A stretch of DNA of 64,000 bases from Manihot esculenta (GCF_001659605.2 NC_035172.2:17919051-17983050); one strand, 5' to 3'; shown: positions 30,519 through 43,436, counted from the first letter of the stretch. Numbers and translations are program-made. Notes: generated from the sequence alone by a model not told the origin.

Positions 30519-32850
30519 TGTAACGACCCGAAAATCGGACCGCTACCGGCGCTAGGATCCGGGTCGACTTAAGGCCGCCGGGACCCGTAGCAAGCCTGTC
30601 ATATAACCTGTAAACCTGTATAATCCCATACATGATCAACAACATGCATAAAAATTTAAACTTTTCTTTCATGTCTCGTACACCAACTCAACCTGGACAT
30701 ACATGTACATAGTCATGATCATAATCATGATCCCTCTGTGGGATCTCATCAATGCCCCAACGGGTGATACCACATAAGATGAGTTGGTTTAAACATAAAC
30801 ATTATAAAACATTTCTATAGATCATGTATCAAGGGATTTCAATACTCATAGGGTCAAGCACATCTATAACCTCAATATGCCTCATTACATAACATACTGT
30901 AATCTCTTACATTACATCATAGTACAATTGTCATGTCCACAATCTAAATATTACATCAGCATACTTCAATAAACTCTGGCTAACCTTCTGATCTACCCTG
31001 TACCTGCACATCTGGGGTTAGGGGAGAGGGGTGAGCTACAAAGCCCAGTGAGCAGAATAGTATAAAACATTATATTAAAATTTTATGCTTTCATGGAATG
31101 CAACACATCACAACAAATCACATCTCGGATGGTATTGTCACCTATAGTCCTCTACATAGGTCCAACTGTGCCGGGACGTAGAATGGGTCAACCGGTCTTT
31201 CCCTTATCATAATATATCATATGGACCAACTGTGCCAGGGACGTAGAATGGGTACAACCTGGACTTTCTCTTACATCGTGCCAGGGACGTAGAATGGGTA
31301 CAACCTGGACTTCCATACCATAACATGCCGTAACATCAATCATATCATAGGAGGACTAAAGGATCATCCAATAACCAATCCACATCAACATTAACATCAT
31401 AATGCAATGCAACATATTCGTGAATACTAATGCAAGCAACCTATTATATCTCATGGCATTCATGATGCATGGATCATGCTCAAAATTCATATTTTCATTT
31501 ATTTAAAACTTAAGGTTTATTCCACTCACCTCTGGCTAGCTCTGACAAACTCTGTAGCAGCTGGCTCACTGCTGGGGTCCTCGGTTCCTCGGGTCCGAAC
31601 CTACACAGGTGGACTCCAATGAGGGACCAAACATACATAAACATAACTCTAATATATTCCCCAAAAAACCCCCTAAAACATCATGAAATAATCACATAAC
31701 AACATGCAAGAAATGGCTGGACAGGGCACTTTCGGCGGCACCTTCGGCGGCCGAAAGTCCCTCCAGAGCCGAAAGTCAGGCAGGTTCGGCGGCACCTTCG
31801 GCGGCCGAAACTCCCAGACAGAGACGAAACTCATGCATGTTCGGCGGCACCTTCGGCGGCCGAAAGTCCCAGACAGAGACGAAAGTCTCCCTTCGGGGGC
31901 AACTTCGGCAGCCGAAAGGCCTGCCTCACCAGCCATGTTCGGCGGCCGAAAGTGCCTTCGGCTGCCGAACCTGGTTTCTGCCGAAGGGCAGAAACTTGGC
32001 TCCCAAATGCATTTTCGCCTCCAAACTCACCAATCATGCATATACCTCAGTTAAATCATGCATACAAGTTCCTAGGGGCCTCAAAACATCAAATACCCCA
32101 ACTACAACACTTCAAACACACAAAAACAACATACATTGTCCAAGACATCAAGATTAACCCATAACTCCACATATAACCTAACATGCATTTCTACTCTTCG
32201 ATCTAGCATAAAACTTATTGAAAACACATAAGGAGCTTAAGATCGGCTCTTACCTCTTGAAGATCGAGAGAGAGACGACCTAAACTTGGAGATCCAAGAA
32301 GATGAGCTCCTGAGTTCCCAAAGCTCCAAAACTTGTTTCAAAAGTTCAAAACCTTCAATGCAAGCTTAAAACTCAAGAGAGATGGTGGGGATTTGGAGGA
32401 AGAACACTAGGTTTGCAAAGGGAAAGTCGGAAGCTTGCTGTGGCCGAAAATGGGAGAAAGCTCGCCCATTTAGGCTAAGTGCCCCTTATATGGTGGCTGG
32501 CCAGGCCACGTTCGGGGGCCGAAAGTGCCTCCGCATCCATGCAAATGTTCGGCGGCCGAACTTGACTTTCGGCGGCCGAACCTGAACTTCCCTAACTCAT
32601 GCTTTCGGGGGCCTAACGTGCCTCCAAAACGCATGCATGTTCGGCGGCCGAACTTGACTTTCGGCGGCCGAACCTGGGTTTTCCTCCAATGCTATTTTCA
32701 TGCAAAAACTCATTTAGTTTCATACTTTAAAACATTAAAATACATGAAAACATTTTATAAAACATGCCTCTACCCTTCTAGAGGTCTCCGACATCCGAGA
32801 TTCCACCGGACGGTAGGAATTCCGATACCGGAGTCTAGCCGGGTATTACA
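30519..32850 (-). mobile_element. Element E 3' LTR (left, 2332 bp)
   Basis: On the minus strand TGTAATACCCGGC (32850) to CGGGTCGTTACA (30519). TATA CCATATAAGG at 32484-32493. Minisatellite of ~60-bp units at 31166-31313. Palindromic TTCGGCGGCCGAA motifs at 31730-31975 and 32510-32680. Confidence 0.93.
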
Positions 32851-32887
32851 TTCTCCCCCCCTTAAGAACATTCGTCCCCGAATGTTC
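32851..32887 (-). promoter_or_regulatory. Hairpin and polypurine tract of element E
   Basis: Minus strand arms GAACATTCG and CGAATGTTC with loop GGGA (32866-32887), then 15 nt holding AAGGGGGGGAGAA and the LTR. It lies downstream of the integrase stop codon, so the pairing is not forced by coding. Confidence 0.85.
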
Positions 32888-32955
32888 CTCACTAGCACAT
32901 GCATAGCAAACAACACAACATATATATATACACATAAACACATAGGGATCTAACC

Positions 32956-33861
32956 TTAAAAGAGATGAGGGTATTGCTGGAGCATGGACTCCCGTGTCTC
33001 CCAAGTGCATTCTTCCAAGTTGTGGTGGTTCCATAGGACTTTCACCATCGGGATTTCCTTGTTTCTTAACTTTCTGATCTGGGTGTCTATGATCCGCACT
33101 GGCTGTTCAACATAGGTGAGATCCTCTTGGACCTCCACATCAGGCTCACTAAGAACCTTGCTCGGATCTGACACAAACTTCCTCAACATTGAAACATGGA
33201 AAACCGGATGGATTCTCGCCATTGAAGCAGGTAAATCCAGCTTGTACGACACATTCCCAATCTTTTGCAAGATTTCAAAGGGTCCGATGTATCGTGGGGC
33301 TAGTTTACCTTTCTTCCCGAAGCGAACCACTCCCTTCATTGGAGACACCTTGAGCAATACCAGATCCCCCTCCTGAAACTCTAACTGTCTCCTGCGGACG
33401 TCTGCATAGCTCTTCTGTCTGCTTGCAGCAGTCTTGATTCTCTCTCTGATTATGGGTACCACCCTGCTGGTGATCTCTACTAGCTCAGGCCCTGCCAAGG
33501 CCTTTTCTCCAACTTCCTCCCAGCAAACAGGTGATCTGCACTTTCTCCCGTATAAAGCTTCATATGGAGCCATCCCGATGCTAGCATGATGGCTGTTGTT
33601 GTAGGCAAACTCCACCAAAGGTAGATGCTGCCTCCAAGAACCGCCAAAGTCCAGCACACACATTCTGAGCATATCTTCTATGGTCTGGATGGTCCTTTCT
33701 GACTGTCCATCAGTCTGGGGGTGGAAGGCAGTACTGAAATCCAACCTAGTACCCATGGCATTCTGCAGACTCCGCCAAAACCTGGAGGTGAACTGGGGCC
33801 CTCTATCTGACACTATCGAAACAGGAACCCCATGCAACCTGACGATCTCATCCACATATAC
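32956..33861 (-). CDS. Element E integrase second half and chromodomain
   Basis: Same frame as the upstream gag-pol but separated from it by TAG 33862-33864. It begins [14 protein letters not shown]; the first in-frame alternative start is GTG at 33855. It contains integrase [12 protein letters not shown] (second catalytic Asp), the [13 protein letters not shown] region with the catalytic Glu, [15 protein letters not shown], the GPY/F-type block [15 protein letters not shown], and a C-terminal chromodomain-like tail ([13 protein letters not shown]..., [15 protein letters not shown]). It ends at TAA 32956-32958. Without readthrough this part would not be made as part of gag-pol. Confidence 0.88.
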   Translation of the reverse strand, partial: VYVDEIVRLHGVPVSIVSDRGPQFTSRFWRSLQNAMGTRLDFSTAFHPQTDGQSERTIQTIEDMLRMCVLDFGGSWRQHLPLVEFAYNNSHHASIGMAPYEALYGRKCRSPVCWEEVGEKALAGPELVEITSRVVPIIRERIKTAASRQKSYADVRRRQLEFQEGDLVLLKVSPMKGVVRFGKKGKLAPRYIGPFEILQKIGNVSYKLDLPASMARIHPVFHVSMLRKFVSDPSKVLSEPDVEVQEDLTYVEQPVRIIDTQIRKLRNKEIPMVKVLWNHHNLEECTWETRESMLQQYPHLF

Positions 33862-36800
33862 CTACGCTAACTTGTCCACAGAGTAGCCACTCCTGACAGG
33901 GATGAAGTGAGCAGATTTGGTGAGTCTGTCCACAATCACCCATATGGAGTCCAATCTGTTGGACGTCGCCGGTAACCCCACTACGAAGTCCATAGCTATA
34001 TTCTCCCATTTCCATTCTGGAATAGGTAGCGGGTTAAGCATTCCAGCCGGCTTCTGATGTTCCAGCTTCACCCTCTGACACACTTCGCAGGCGGACACAA
34101 ACTGTGCCACTTCTTTCTTCATCGCTGGCCACCAATAAACTTTCTTCAAATCTTGATACATCTTGGTGGCTCCGGGGTGAATGTTGTATCTCGCATTATG
34201 AGCTTCTCTCATAATGTCTCCTTTTAGCCCTATGTCATCTGGTACACATAGTCTGCTCCCATAGCGGAGGATCCCCTTGCTGTCGAATCTGAACTCACTA
34301 TTATTGCCTGACTGAACAGTCCTGGCAATCTTCACTAACTCCGGGTCCTCATGCTGTTTCTGAGCCACCTGCTCCAGAAACACGGGTGTTACTCTCATCT
34401 GGGCCACCAAGGCACCTGTACCAGATAACTCCATCTGTAGACCTTCCTCAACAAGCTTATAGAACTCCTTCACCACTGGCCTCCTCTCTGCCGATATGTG
34501 GGATAAACTACCGAGTGATTTCCGGCTTAAGGCGTCTGCCACAACATTCGCCTTACCCGGATGGTACTGAATCTTGCAATCATAGTCACTCAGCAGCTCC
34601 ACCCATCTCCTCTGTCTCAAATTCAAATCCCTCTGACTCAAGATGTACTGCAGGCTCTTATGATCTGTAAAGATCTCACATTTCACCCCATATAGGTAAT
34701 GCCTCCACATCTTGAGTGCAAAGATTACTGCTGCCATCTCAAGGTCGTGTGTGGGGTAATTCAACTCATGCTTCTTCAGCTGCCTAGAAGCATAAGCAAT
34801 CACCTTTTCATTCTGCATCAGTACACAACCCAGTCCCACACGGGACGCATCACAAAAGACTGTAAAGTCCTCTCCACTAGATGGCAGAGCTAACACTGGT
34901 GCTGAAGTCAACTTCTTTTTAAGCTCTTCGAAACTCTCCTCGCACTGGTCGGTCCACAGAAACTTCTGACTCTTCCTGGTTAGTCTGGTTAGAGGAGCTG
35001 CTATCTTTGAGAAGTCCTGAACGAACCTCCTGTAGTAACCTGCCAAACCCAAGAAACTTCTAATCTCTGTCACTGAAGTGGGTCTAGGCCAGTTAGCCAC
35101 AGTTTCTGTCTTCTTGGGGTCTACCTCAATACCATTCTCTGACACTACATGCCCCAAGAACGAAATGCTCCTCAGCCAGAACTCACATTTAGAGAACTTG
35201 GCATACAAGCCATGTTCCCTCAAAGTCTGCAAGACCAACCGCAGATGATGGGCATGCTCCTCTGCATTCCTGGAATACACTAATATATCATCTATGAAGA
35301 CAATAACAAAGTGATCCAGGTATTGACTGAATACTCTGTTCATGAGATCCATGAATGCTGCAGGGGCGTTGGTTAACCCGAACGGCATTACAAGGAACTC
35401 AAAATGCCCATATCTGGTCCTGAAGGCTGTCTTCGGCACATCCTCATCCCTTATCCTTAGCTGATGGTACCCCGATCTTAGATCTATTTTGGAGAAACAA
35501 CCTGCTCCGGCTAGCTGGTCGAATAGATCATCGATCCTTGGCAATGGGTACCTATTCTTGGTTGTGACTTTGTTCAACTGCCTGTAGTCGATACAAAGTC
35601 TAAGGGATCCATCCTTCTTCCTTACAAACAAGACCGGAGCACCCCAAGGTGAGGTACTCTGTCGGATGAAACCCTTTTCTACCAGTTCTTGCAACTGCTC
35701 TTTCAACTCCTTCAACTCGGCTGGAGCCATCCTGTAGGGAGGGATAGAGATCGGTCTAGTTCCAGGCACCAACTCTATCTCGAACTCTATCTCCCTAGCA
35801 GGTGGTAAACCTGGAAGCTCATCAGGAAAGACATCCTGAAACTCTCTGACAACTGGCACCGAGGCCGGCTCCCTGACCTGACTGTCTAGCTCTCTCACAT
35901 GAGCTAAGTACCCCTGACATCCCTTCCTAAGCAACCTACGAGCCTGAAGAGCTGATATCAGACCTCTAGGTGTGCCCCTCTTGTCTCCTCTGAAGATGAC
36001 CTCTGACCCGTCCTGATCTCTAAACCTGACTACCTTGTCCCTGCAATCCAAGGTAGCACCATGGGTAGATAGCCAATCCATCCCTAGAATGACGTCAAAG
36101 TCTGTCAAATCTAGAACCACAAGGTCGGCGGAGAGGCATCTTCCCTCAACAAAAACTGGACTGTACTGGCAGACTGACACTGCCACTGACGGGTCACACT
36201 TGGGTCCACTGACCCATAGGGGACACTCTAACCCAGAGACTATCAGACCCAACCTCTCAACGGCTCTCGGAGCAATAAATGAATGAGATGCACCTGGGTC
36301 CATTAATGCATACACATCAGAACACCCAATGACGAGATTACCTGACACCACGGTGTTGGATGTGTTAGCCTCCTGCTGAGTCATGGTGAAGATCCTGGCT
36401 GGAGCTGATGGACCTTCACCTCGGGAACCAGAAGAAGAGGCTGTTCCTCTCCCTCTACCTCTGCCACTGCCCTGAGTTGTGGCTGGAACTGCTGGCTGTG
36501 CCACACTACCAGAAGCTGTCTGCTGGGGCTGGCCCATAAAAGGCGCTCTAGGACAATCCCGAGCCATGTGTCCCCCCTGTCCACATCTGAAACATGTGTT
36601 AGTCCCAGCTCGACACACTCCCCTGTGCGGTCTTCCACATCTCTGACATTCTGTACCATCTGAGCCTGAGCTCGAGCCACCGCCGAATCCCAAACCGGAT
36701 TTCAACTTGTTCCAAAACTTATTCTTCTTCGACTTCCTGGTGGTGTTATCCCATCTCTTCTTGCCTGAACTCTGAGAAGAGAACCCTGGTCCTCCTCTGC

Positions 36801-37935
36801 CTGGGGTCTTAACCCCTGAAGACTGGGTCACTGACTGCTTCACTGACCCCTCAACTATAGCACTTGCCTCCATTCTTCGAGCCATATCCACCACAGTGTG
36901 GAAACTTTCTCTCTCAGCTGACTGAACCAATGAGGAGTACCTGGAATGCAGCTTCATAACATATTTCTTAGCTTTCTTCGTATCTGAATCTAGAGCTTGC
37001 CCTGAAAAAGGCAATAGCTCCAAGAATTTATCTGTGAACTCCTCTACACTCATGTGCTCTGACTGCCTCAGTTGCTCAAACTCAATCATTTTCAGTTCTC
37101 TAGAACTGTCTGGAAAAGCCCATCCAGCGAACTCATTCGAAAAATCTTCCCATGACATACCATCTAACCTCGGGTCCACATAACACTTGAACCATTCCCG
37201 TGCCTTCTTGCACTTTAAAGTGAACCCTGCCATCTGAATGGCCCTGCTGTCACTTGCCCCTAGCTCATCAGTTATCGTCTTCACCACTCTCAGATACTCA
37301 AAGGGGTCATCCCCTGACTTGTATTTGGGAGCATCTAACTTGAGGTAGTCTGTCATCTTTACCTTGCTCCCATCAACTGAGCTAGGTCTAGGAGGTTGAG
37401 TAACTGGGGCTGCTGGTTCTGTAGGTGGTGGAGGTGGAGGTGCAGCATTCCCCGAGGTGGGGTTTGCCGGGTTTGGATAGAAGGGTGAGGGTGGATAAGC
37501 TGGGTACTGTGTGTAGGGTGGATAGAAAGGTGGATAAGGCATGTAGGTAGGGTAGGGGTGAAAGCTGGAGTAATCCGATGTACCTCCCATCGGATACCCT
37601 GAACCCTGTGGGAAGGGTGGATAATGGGGTGGAAAACCATACCCCGAGGCCTGAACGCCTCCCTGTGACTCCCCTGTCCCTTCTTCCTGCATGCTCACAT
37701 CCAGGTTCCCATCCCTCCTCTGATCCTCTTCCATAACCTCCCTCACATCTGAAGAACTTCCTCCTCTATCAGTCCCCCTTCTGCTAGCATCAAAAGACCT
37801 TCTAGGGTCCCTTGACACTCTTTCTCTGTTGGCTCTACAAGACATTGCCCTAGGCAATGTAGGAGGACGGGCGCTCGTGCCCTCATCCTCAGGTGGCACT
37901 CCAGTCAACCGTGCAGATCGACGAGTTCCTCTCAT
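33862..37935 (-). CDS. Element E gag-pol polyprotein to integrase, 1357 aa
   Basis: Start set at [12 protein letters not shown], shared with other copies; the frame is open further to 38001 but that part is not conserved. Approximate residues: Pro/Tyr-rich disordered tract 98-185; gag domain 190-370; CCHC knuckle [14 protein letters not shown] near 448; aspartic protease [10 protein letters not shown] near 544; reverse transcriptase with FIDDILVYS near 880; RNase H with CDASRVG near 1030 and TDHKSLQ near 1095; integrase zinc finger H..H..CEVC 1247-1285; MDFVVGLP near 1316. It ends at TAG 33862-33864, where other copies have CAG (LAQVYVDE). Gag and pol are in one frame without a frameshift. 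Acts in cytoplasmic particles; integrase and chromodomain act in the nucleus (family knowledge). Confidence 0.92.
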   Translation of the reverse strand: MRGTRRSARLTGVPPEDEGTSARPPTLPRAMSCRANRERVSRDPRRSFDASRRGTDRGGSSSDVREVMEEDQRRDGNLDVSMQEEGTGESQGGVQASGYGFPPHYPPFPQGSGYPMGGTSDYSSFHPYPTYMPYPPFYPPYTQYPAYPPSPFYPNPANPTSGNAAPPPPPPTEPAAPVTQPPRPSSVDGSKVKMTDYLKLDAPKYKSGDDPFEYLRVVKTITDELGASDSRAIQMAGFTLKCKKAREWFKCYVDPRLDGMSWEDFSNEFAGWAFPDSSRELKMIEFEQLRQSEHMSVEEFTDKFLELLPFSGQALDSDTKKAKKYVMKLHSRYSSLVQSAERESFHTVVDMARRMEASAIVEGSVKQSVTQSSGVKTPGRGGPGFSSQSSGKKRWDNTTRKSKKNKFWNKLKSGLGFGGGSSSGSDGTECQRCGRPHRGVCRAGTNTCFRCGQGGHMARDCPRAPFMGQPQQTASGSVAQPAVPATTQGSGRGRGRGTASSSGSRGEGPSAPARIFTMTQQEANTSNTVVSGNLVIGCSDVYALMDPGASHSFIAPRAVERLGLIVSGLECPLWVSGPKCDPSVAVSVCQYSPVFVEGRCLSADLVVLDLTDFDVILGMDWLSTHGATLDCRDKVVRFRDQDGSEVIFRGDKRGTPRGLISALQARRLLRKGCQGYLAHVRELDSQVREPASVPVVREFQDVFPDELPGLPPAREIEFEIELVPGTRPISIPPYRMAPAELKELKEQLQELVEKGFIRQSTSPWGAPVLFVRKKDGSLRLCIDYRQLNKVTTKNRYPLPRIDDLFDQLAGAGCFSKIDLRSGYHQLRIRDEDVPKTAFRTRYGHFEFLVMPFGLTNAPAAFMDLMNRVFSQYLDHFVIVFIDDILVYSRNAEEHAHHLRLVLQTLREHGLYAKFSKCEFWLRSISFLGHVVSENGIEVDPKKTETVANWPRPTSVTEIRSFLGLAGYYRRFVQDFSKIAAPLTRLTRKSQKFLWTDQCEESFEELKKKLTSAPVLALPSSGEDFTVFCDASRVGLGCVLMQNEKVIAYASRQLKKHELNYPTHDLEMAAVIFALKMWRHYLYGVKCEIFTDHKSLQYILSQRDLNLRQRRWVELLSDYDCKIQYHPGKANVVADALSRKSLGSLSHISAERRPVVKEFYKLVEEGLQMELSGTGALVAQMRVTPVFLEQVAQKQHEDPELVKIARTVQSGNNSEFRFDSKGILRYGSRLCVPDDIGLKGDIMREAHNARYNIHPGATKMYQDLKKVYWWPAMKKEVAQFVSACEVCQRVKLEHQKPAGMLNPLPIPEWKWENIAMDFVVGLPATSNRLDSIWVIVDRLTKSAHFIPVRSGYSVDKLA

Positions 37936-37982
37936 CCTGTTTTCTGAAAACAGTACACAACATACAAACATTAGCATCATAT

Positions 37983-38006
37983 GGTTCATGTGAGCACACA
38001 CGAACC
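37983..38006 (-). promoter_or_regulatory. Leader hairpin of element E
   Basis: Minus strand GGTTCGTGTG, loop TGCT, CACATGAACC: ten pairs, one of them G-U where D, F and G have A-U. 47 nt before the gag ATG. Confidence 0.6.
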
Positions 38007-38184
38007 CTCATCACATACATCACATAGTATATCATATCATTAATGCACATGCAGAAAGTCATGGCATTTCACATCATCATGCAAGACAGGACTCAACATC
38101 CTACCCTAGTGGACATGACCTTCCTATTGTGCTTGACCTTCTATAACATCTATGAGCCCGACACTCTAGGTCCGACCATATGAA

Positions 38185-38202
38185 CCTAGGGCTCTGATAC
38201 CA
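38185..38202 (-). promoter_or_regulatory. Primer-binding site of element E, tRNA-iMet type
   Basis: Minus strand TGGTATCAGAGCCCTAGG, three bases from the LTR at 38206. Confidence 0.9.
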
Positions 38203-38205
38203 TTC

Positions 38206-40537
38206 TGTAACGACCCGAAAATCGGACCGCTACCGGCGCTAGGATCCGGGTCGACTTAAGGCCGCCGGGACCCGTAGCAAGCCTGTCATATAACCTGTAA
38301 ACCTGTATAATCCCATACATGATCAACAACATGCATAAAAATTTAAACTTTTCTTTCATGTCTCGTACACCAACTCAACCTGGACATACATGTACATAGT
38401 CATGATCATAATCATGATCCCTCTGTGGGATCTCATCAATGCCCCAACGGGTGATACCACATAAGATGAGTTGGTTTAAACATAAACATTATAAAACATT
38501 TCTATAGATCATGTATCAAGGGATTTCAATACTCATAGGGTCAAGCACATCTATAACCTCAATATGCCTCATTACATAACATACTGTAATCTCTTACATT
38601 ACATCATAGTACAATTGTCATGTCCACAATCTAAATATTACATCAGCATACTTCAATAAACTCTGGCTAACCTTCTGATCTACCCTGTACCTGCACATCT
38701 GGGGTTAGGGGAGAGGGGTGAGCTACAAAGCCCAGTGAGCAGAATAGTATAAAACATTATATTAAAATTTTATGCTTTCATGGAATGCAACACATCACAA
38801 CAAATCACATCTCGGATGGTATTGTCACCTATAGTCCTCTACATAGGTCCAACTGTGCCGGGACGTAGAATGGGTCAACCGGTCTTTCCCTTATCATAAT
38901 ATATCATATGGACCAACTGTGCCAGGGACGTAGAATGGGTACAACCTGGACTTTCTCTTACATCGTGCCAGGGACGTAGAATGGGTACAACCTGGACTTC
39001 CATACCATAACATGCCGTAACATCAATCATATCATAGGAGGACTAAAGGATCATCCAATAACCAATCCACATCAACATTAACATCATAATGCAATGCAAC
39101 ATATTCGTGAATACTAATGCAAGCAACCTATTATATCTCATGGCATTCATGATGCATGGATCATGCTCAAAATTCATATTTTCATTTATTTAAAACTTAA
39201 GGTTTATTCCACTCACCTCTGGCTAGCTCTGACAAACTCTGTAGCAGCTGGCTCACTGCTGGGGTCCTCGGTTCCTCGGGTCCGAACCTACACAGGTGGA
39301 CTCCAATGAGGGACCAAACATACATAAACATAACTCTAATATATTCCCCAAAAAACCCCCTAAAACATCATGAAATAATCACATAACAACATGCAAGAAA
39401 TGGCTGGACAGGGCACTTTCGGCGGCACCTTCGGCGGCCGAAAGTCCCTCCAGAGCCGAAAGTCAGGCAGGTTCGGCGGCACCTTCGGCGGCCGAAACTC
39501 CCAGACAGAGACGAAACTCATGCATGTTCGGCGGCACCTTCGGCGGCCGAAAGTCCCAGACAGAGACGAAAGTCTCCCTTCGGGGGCAACTTCGGCAGCC
39601 GAAAGGCCTGCCTCACCAGCCATGTTCGGCGGCCGAAAGTGCCTTCGGCTGCCGAACCTGGTTTCTGCCGAAGGGCAGAAACTTGGCTCCCAAATGCATT
39701 TTCGCCTCCAAACTCACCAATCATGCATATACCTCAGTTAAATCATGCATACAAGTTCCTAGGGGCCTCAAAACATCAAATACCCCAACTACAACACTTC
39801 AAACACACAAAAACAACATACATTGTCCAAGACATCAAGATTAACCCATAACTCCACATATAACCTAACATGCATTTCTACTCTTCGATCTAGCATAAAA
39901 CTTATTGAAAACACATAAGGAGCTTAAGATCGGCTCTTACCTCTTGAAGATCGAGAGAGAGACGACCTAAACTTGGAGATCCAAGAAGATGAGCTCCTGA
40001 GTTCCCAAAGCTCCAAAACTTGTTTCAAAAGTTCAAAACCTTCAATGCAAGCTTAAAACTCAAGAGAGATGGTGGGGATTTGGAGGAAGAACACTAGGTT
40101 TGCAAAGGGAAAGTCGGAAGCTTGCTGTGGCCGAAAATGGGAGAAAGCTCGCCCATTTAGGCTAAGTGCCCCTTATATGGTGGCTGGCCAGGCCACGTTC
40201 GGGGGCCGAAAGTGCCTCCGCATCCATGCAAATGTTCGGCGGCCGAACTTGACTTTCGGCGGCCGAACCTGAACTTCCCTAACTCATGCTTTCGGGGGCC
40301 TAACGTGCCTCCAAAACGCATGCATGTTCGGCGGCCGAACTTGACTTTCGGCGGCCGAACCTGGGTTTTCCTCCAATGCTATTTTCATGCAAAAACTCAT
40401 TTAGTTTCATACTTTAAAACATTAAAATACATGAAAACATTTTATAAAACATGCCTCTACCCTTCTAGAGGTCTCCGACATCCGAGATTCCACCGGACGG
40501 TAGGAATTCCGATACCGGAGTCTAGCCGGGTATTACA
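38206..40537 (-). mobile_element. Element E 5' LTR (right, 2332 bp)
   Basis: Copy of 30519-32850 displaced by 7687 bp; no difference noticed. TATA at 40171-40180. Ends TATTACA at 40537 followed by target duplication GAATT. Confidence 0.93.
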
Positions 40538-40822
40538 GAATTGATGCCTAGAACCAGACCGATCTCTATCCCTCCCTACGGGATGGCACCAGCTGAATTG
40601 AAAGAGCTTAAGGAGCAGTTGCAAGAGCTAGTAGATAAGGGCTTCATCCGACCGAGTACCTCACCTTAGGGTGCTCCAGTGCTATTTGTGAAAAAGAAAG
40701 ATGGATCCCTTAGACTTTGTATCGACTACAGGCAGTTGAACAAAGTCACTACCAAGAATAAGTACCCTTTGCCAAGGATCGACGATCTATTCGACCAGCT
40801 AGCAGGAGCAGGTTGTTTCTCA
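40538..40822 (+). pseudogene. Element D reverse transcriptase N-terminal fragment
   Basis: Resumes the D polyprotein after [21 protein letters not shown], then [17 protein letters not shown] and [20 protein letters not shown]-to-TAG stop lies in the conserved STSPWGAP block (near 40667). It breaks off at 40822 within [11 protein letters not shown]. The catalytic block, RNase H, integrase and 3' LTR of D are gone. Confidence 0.87.
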
Positions 40823-42951
40823 GCATAAGTGAGGGAAGTCCAGGTTCGGCCGCCGAACCTCAAGTTCGACCGCCGAACATGGCATGCATACGGAGGCACT
40901 TTCGGCTCCCGAACGTGGCCTGGCCAGCCACTTATAAAGGGGTCCCTTAGCCGAAAACGGGCGAGCTTTTTCCCCATTTTCGGCCAAGGTGAGCTCTCCG
41001 CCATCCCTCATCGGTTTTGAGCTCCTTCCTTCAAATCTTTCTCGATTTTCATTTGTTTTACCCTTGTTTTGAAGATTTTGAGCATTTGAGCAAGTTTTGG
41101 AGCTTGGAGGTTCAAGGAATCCTCTCTCTCCCATTTTCCGAGCTAGGGTCGTTCACCTCTCGATCTTCAAGAGGTAAGGGTCGATCTTGAGCTTATGGCA
41201 TGTTTTAAGTAAGTTTTAAGTAGATCTATGGGATAGAATGCATGTTTAGCTCATGGTTAGGTTTATGGGTTTAATATGTGTTTATGAACAATGTGAGTTG
41301 TTTGATGTGTTGTAGTTGGCGTTTTTGATGGTTTGAAGCCCCTAGGAAGTTGTATGCTTGTTTGTGTATGATTGGGAATGTTGTAGAATAGGTTTATGCA
41401 TGTTTGGATGGTTTTGGGAGGCAAATGTGCATGAGGAACCAAGTTTCTGCCCTTTGGCAGAAACCAGGTTCGGCAGCCGAACCTGCCTGGGAGGCAAGCC
41501 TTTCGGCTGCCGAAGCCTGCCCCCGAAAGAGGACTTTCGTCTCTGGAGGGCAGTTTCGGCCGCCGAAAGTGCCGCCGAACATGCATGAGTTTCGTCTCTG
41601 TCTGGGAGTTTCGGCCGCCGAAGGTGCCGCCGAACCTGCCTGACTTTCGGCTCTAGAGGGACTTTCGGCCGCCGAACCTGCCGCCGAAAGTGCCCTGTCC
41701 AGCCTTCCTTTGCATATTTTTGCATGGATGTTTTGAGGAGTTTTAGAGGGTTTTTGGGGGATGTTTTTAGAGTTATGTTCTAGTTGTTTGGTCCCTCATT
41801 TGAGTCCACCTGTGTAGGTTCGGACCCGAGGAACCGAGGACCCCAGCAGTGAGTCAGCTGCTCCAGTGTCTGGTCAGAGCTATCCAGAGGTAAGTAGAAT
41901 AAACCTTTACGTTTTAAAGTAAATCAATTGTAAAGTTTTGAGCATGTTCATGCATCATGAATGCCATGTGATGATTTAGGTTGTTTGCATTAGAATTCAC
42001 GAATATGTTGCATTGCATATTTTAATGTTGATGTGGATGAATGTTGGATGATCCATAGCCCTCGATCTATGATGTGACGATGTGATATGTACGGTACGGA
42101 ATGTAAGACCAGTGGGACCCATTCTACGTTCGCTGGCACTATGTAAGAGAAAGACCAGGACCCATTCTACGTTCTAGCATAGTTGGAATGTTATGTTATG
42201 CTATGTAAGAGAAAGACCAGGACCCATTCTACGTTCTGGCACAGTTGGAATGTTATGTTATGCTATGTAAGAGAAAGACCAGGACCCATGCTACGTTCTG
42301 GCACAGTTGGACTATGTAGAGGGCTATTGGTGACAAGTTCATCCTTGATGTGATTAGCTGTAATGTGATGCATTCCATGTTATCATATGTTTTGAATGTT
42401 TTATTATTCTGCTCACTGGGCTCTAGTAGCTCATCCCTCTCCCTAATCCCCCAGGTTTGCAGGCATAGGGTAGACCAGGAGGTCGGCAAAAATAGTGAAG
42501 TCTCGTCTATGTAATAGATAGTGTGGACATGATAATTGTATTTGATGTTATGTAAAAGTACAGTTTAGACATGTAATGTAATGAGGCTTATGGATGATAG
42601 AGGTGTCTTGACCATAGAATATTGTTATCCCTTTTAATACATGATCTCAGATATTTTATGATGTTTATGTAAACCAACTCAACATATGTTGTATCGCCCT
42701 TTGGGGCATTGATGAGATCCCACAGAGGGGTCAATGCTTATGATTATGTCTATGTACAGTGCATGCACAGGTTGAGTTTGGTGCATGATAGAATGTATGA
42801 AAGGAAAAGTTTTAATTTTTATGTATGTTGTTGATCATGTATGGGATTAAACAGGTTTACAGGTTGCATGTCAGGCTTGCTACGGGTCCCGGCGGCCTTA
42901 AGCCGACCTGGATCCTAGCGCCGGTAGCGGTCTGATTTTCGGGTCGTTACA
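40823..42951 (+). mobile_element. Truncated Tekay LTR X (about 2.13 kb)
   Basis: Forward LTR lacking its first ~200 bp: begins at CATAAGTGAGGGAAGTCC and ends with a proper CGGGTCGTTACA at 42951. TATA-like CTTATAAAGG at 40931-40940. Its minisatellite is expanded to four units (42106-42310) with an ACGTTC(T/G) variant. Its right neighbour is the middle of an F-type LTR, so X had inserted in the 5' LTR of F before its left part was deleted. Confidence 0.85.
42106..42310 (+). repeat. Expanded LTR minisatellite, four units
   Basis: Units of about 50-65 bp with core GACCAGGACCCATTCTACGT and spacer TGGAATGTTATGTTATG...; two consecutive units are nearly identical, indicating recent expansion. Confidence 0.65.
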
Positions 42952-43415
42952 ACCCCTTTCCCCTAACCCCTAAGTTTGCAGGAGCACAGGTTGCTGTGGG
43001 AGAGTCATCAGAGTTTTGGTATAGCATGATGTAATAGATTAGTAGTGGACATGTAATGTATTGTGGATAGTATTGTGCTTGGCCCTATTGATAGATTGTA
43101 ATCCCTTTTGTACATGATCTTTATGTAAATGTTTTTAATGATGAGATGTGTTGAACCAAGCTTGATGTATGAGATGTTGACCCTACTAGAGCATTTGATG
43201 AGGGCTCTAGTATGGGGTTTTATGTTTACAGTTATGATGCATGCACAGGTCAAGCTTGGTATCTGAAAAGTTTTAAGTTTTTATCAAAATGTATGATCAT
43301 GTATGGGATTTCATCAGGTATAACAAGATGTATGTTAGGCTTGCTACGGGTTTCGGCGACCTTAAGTCGATCTGAATCCTAGCACCGAAAGGGGTCCAGT
43401 TTCCGGGTCATTACA
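42952..43415 (+). mobile_element. Element F 5' LTR, last 464 bp
   Basis: Matches 53377-53780 of the F 3' LTR (TTTGCAGGAGCACAGG, TAGTAGTGGACATGTAATG) and ends TTTCCGGGTCATTACA before the primer-binding site. Confidence 0.87.
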
Positions 43416-43418
43416 GAG

Positions 43419-43436
43419 TGGTATTAGAGCCCTAGG
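43419..43436 (+). promoter_or_regulatory. Primer-binding site of element F, mutated
   Basis: TGGTATTAGAGCCCTAGG: tRNA-iMet complement with one C-to-T change. Confidence 0.85.

Larger units (their letters stand above)
30519..40537 (-). mobile_element. Element E: complete Tekay-type Ty3/gypsy retrotransposon
   Basis: 10,019 bp with two 2332-bp LTRs (30519-32850 and 38206-40537), tRNA-iMet primer site, gag-pol and polypurine tract in proper order on the minus strand. It is flanked by the 5-bp target duplication GAATT (30514-30518 and 40538-40542) inside D; removing one copy plus the element restores D's reading EIELMP. The LTRs show no difference in my line-by-line comparison, so insertion was recent on an evolutionary scale. 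The single coding defect seen is a TAG in integrase. Confidence 0.95.
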
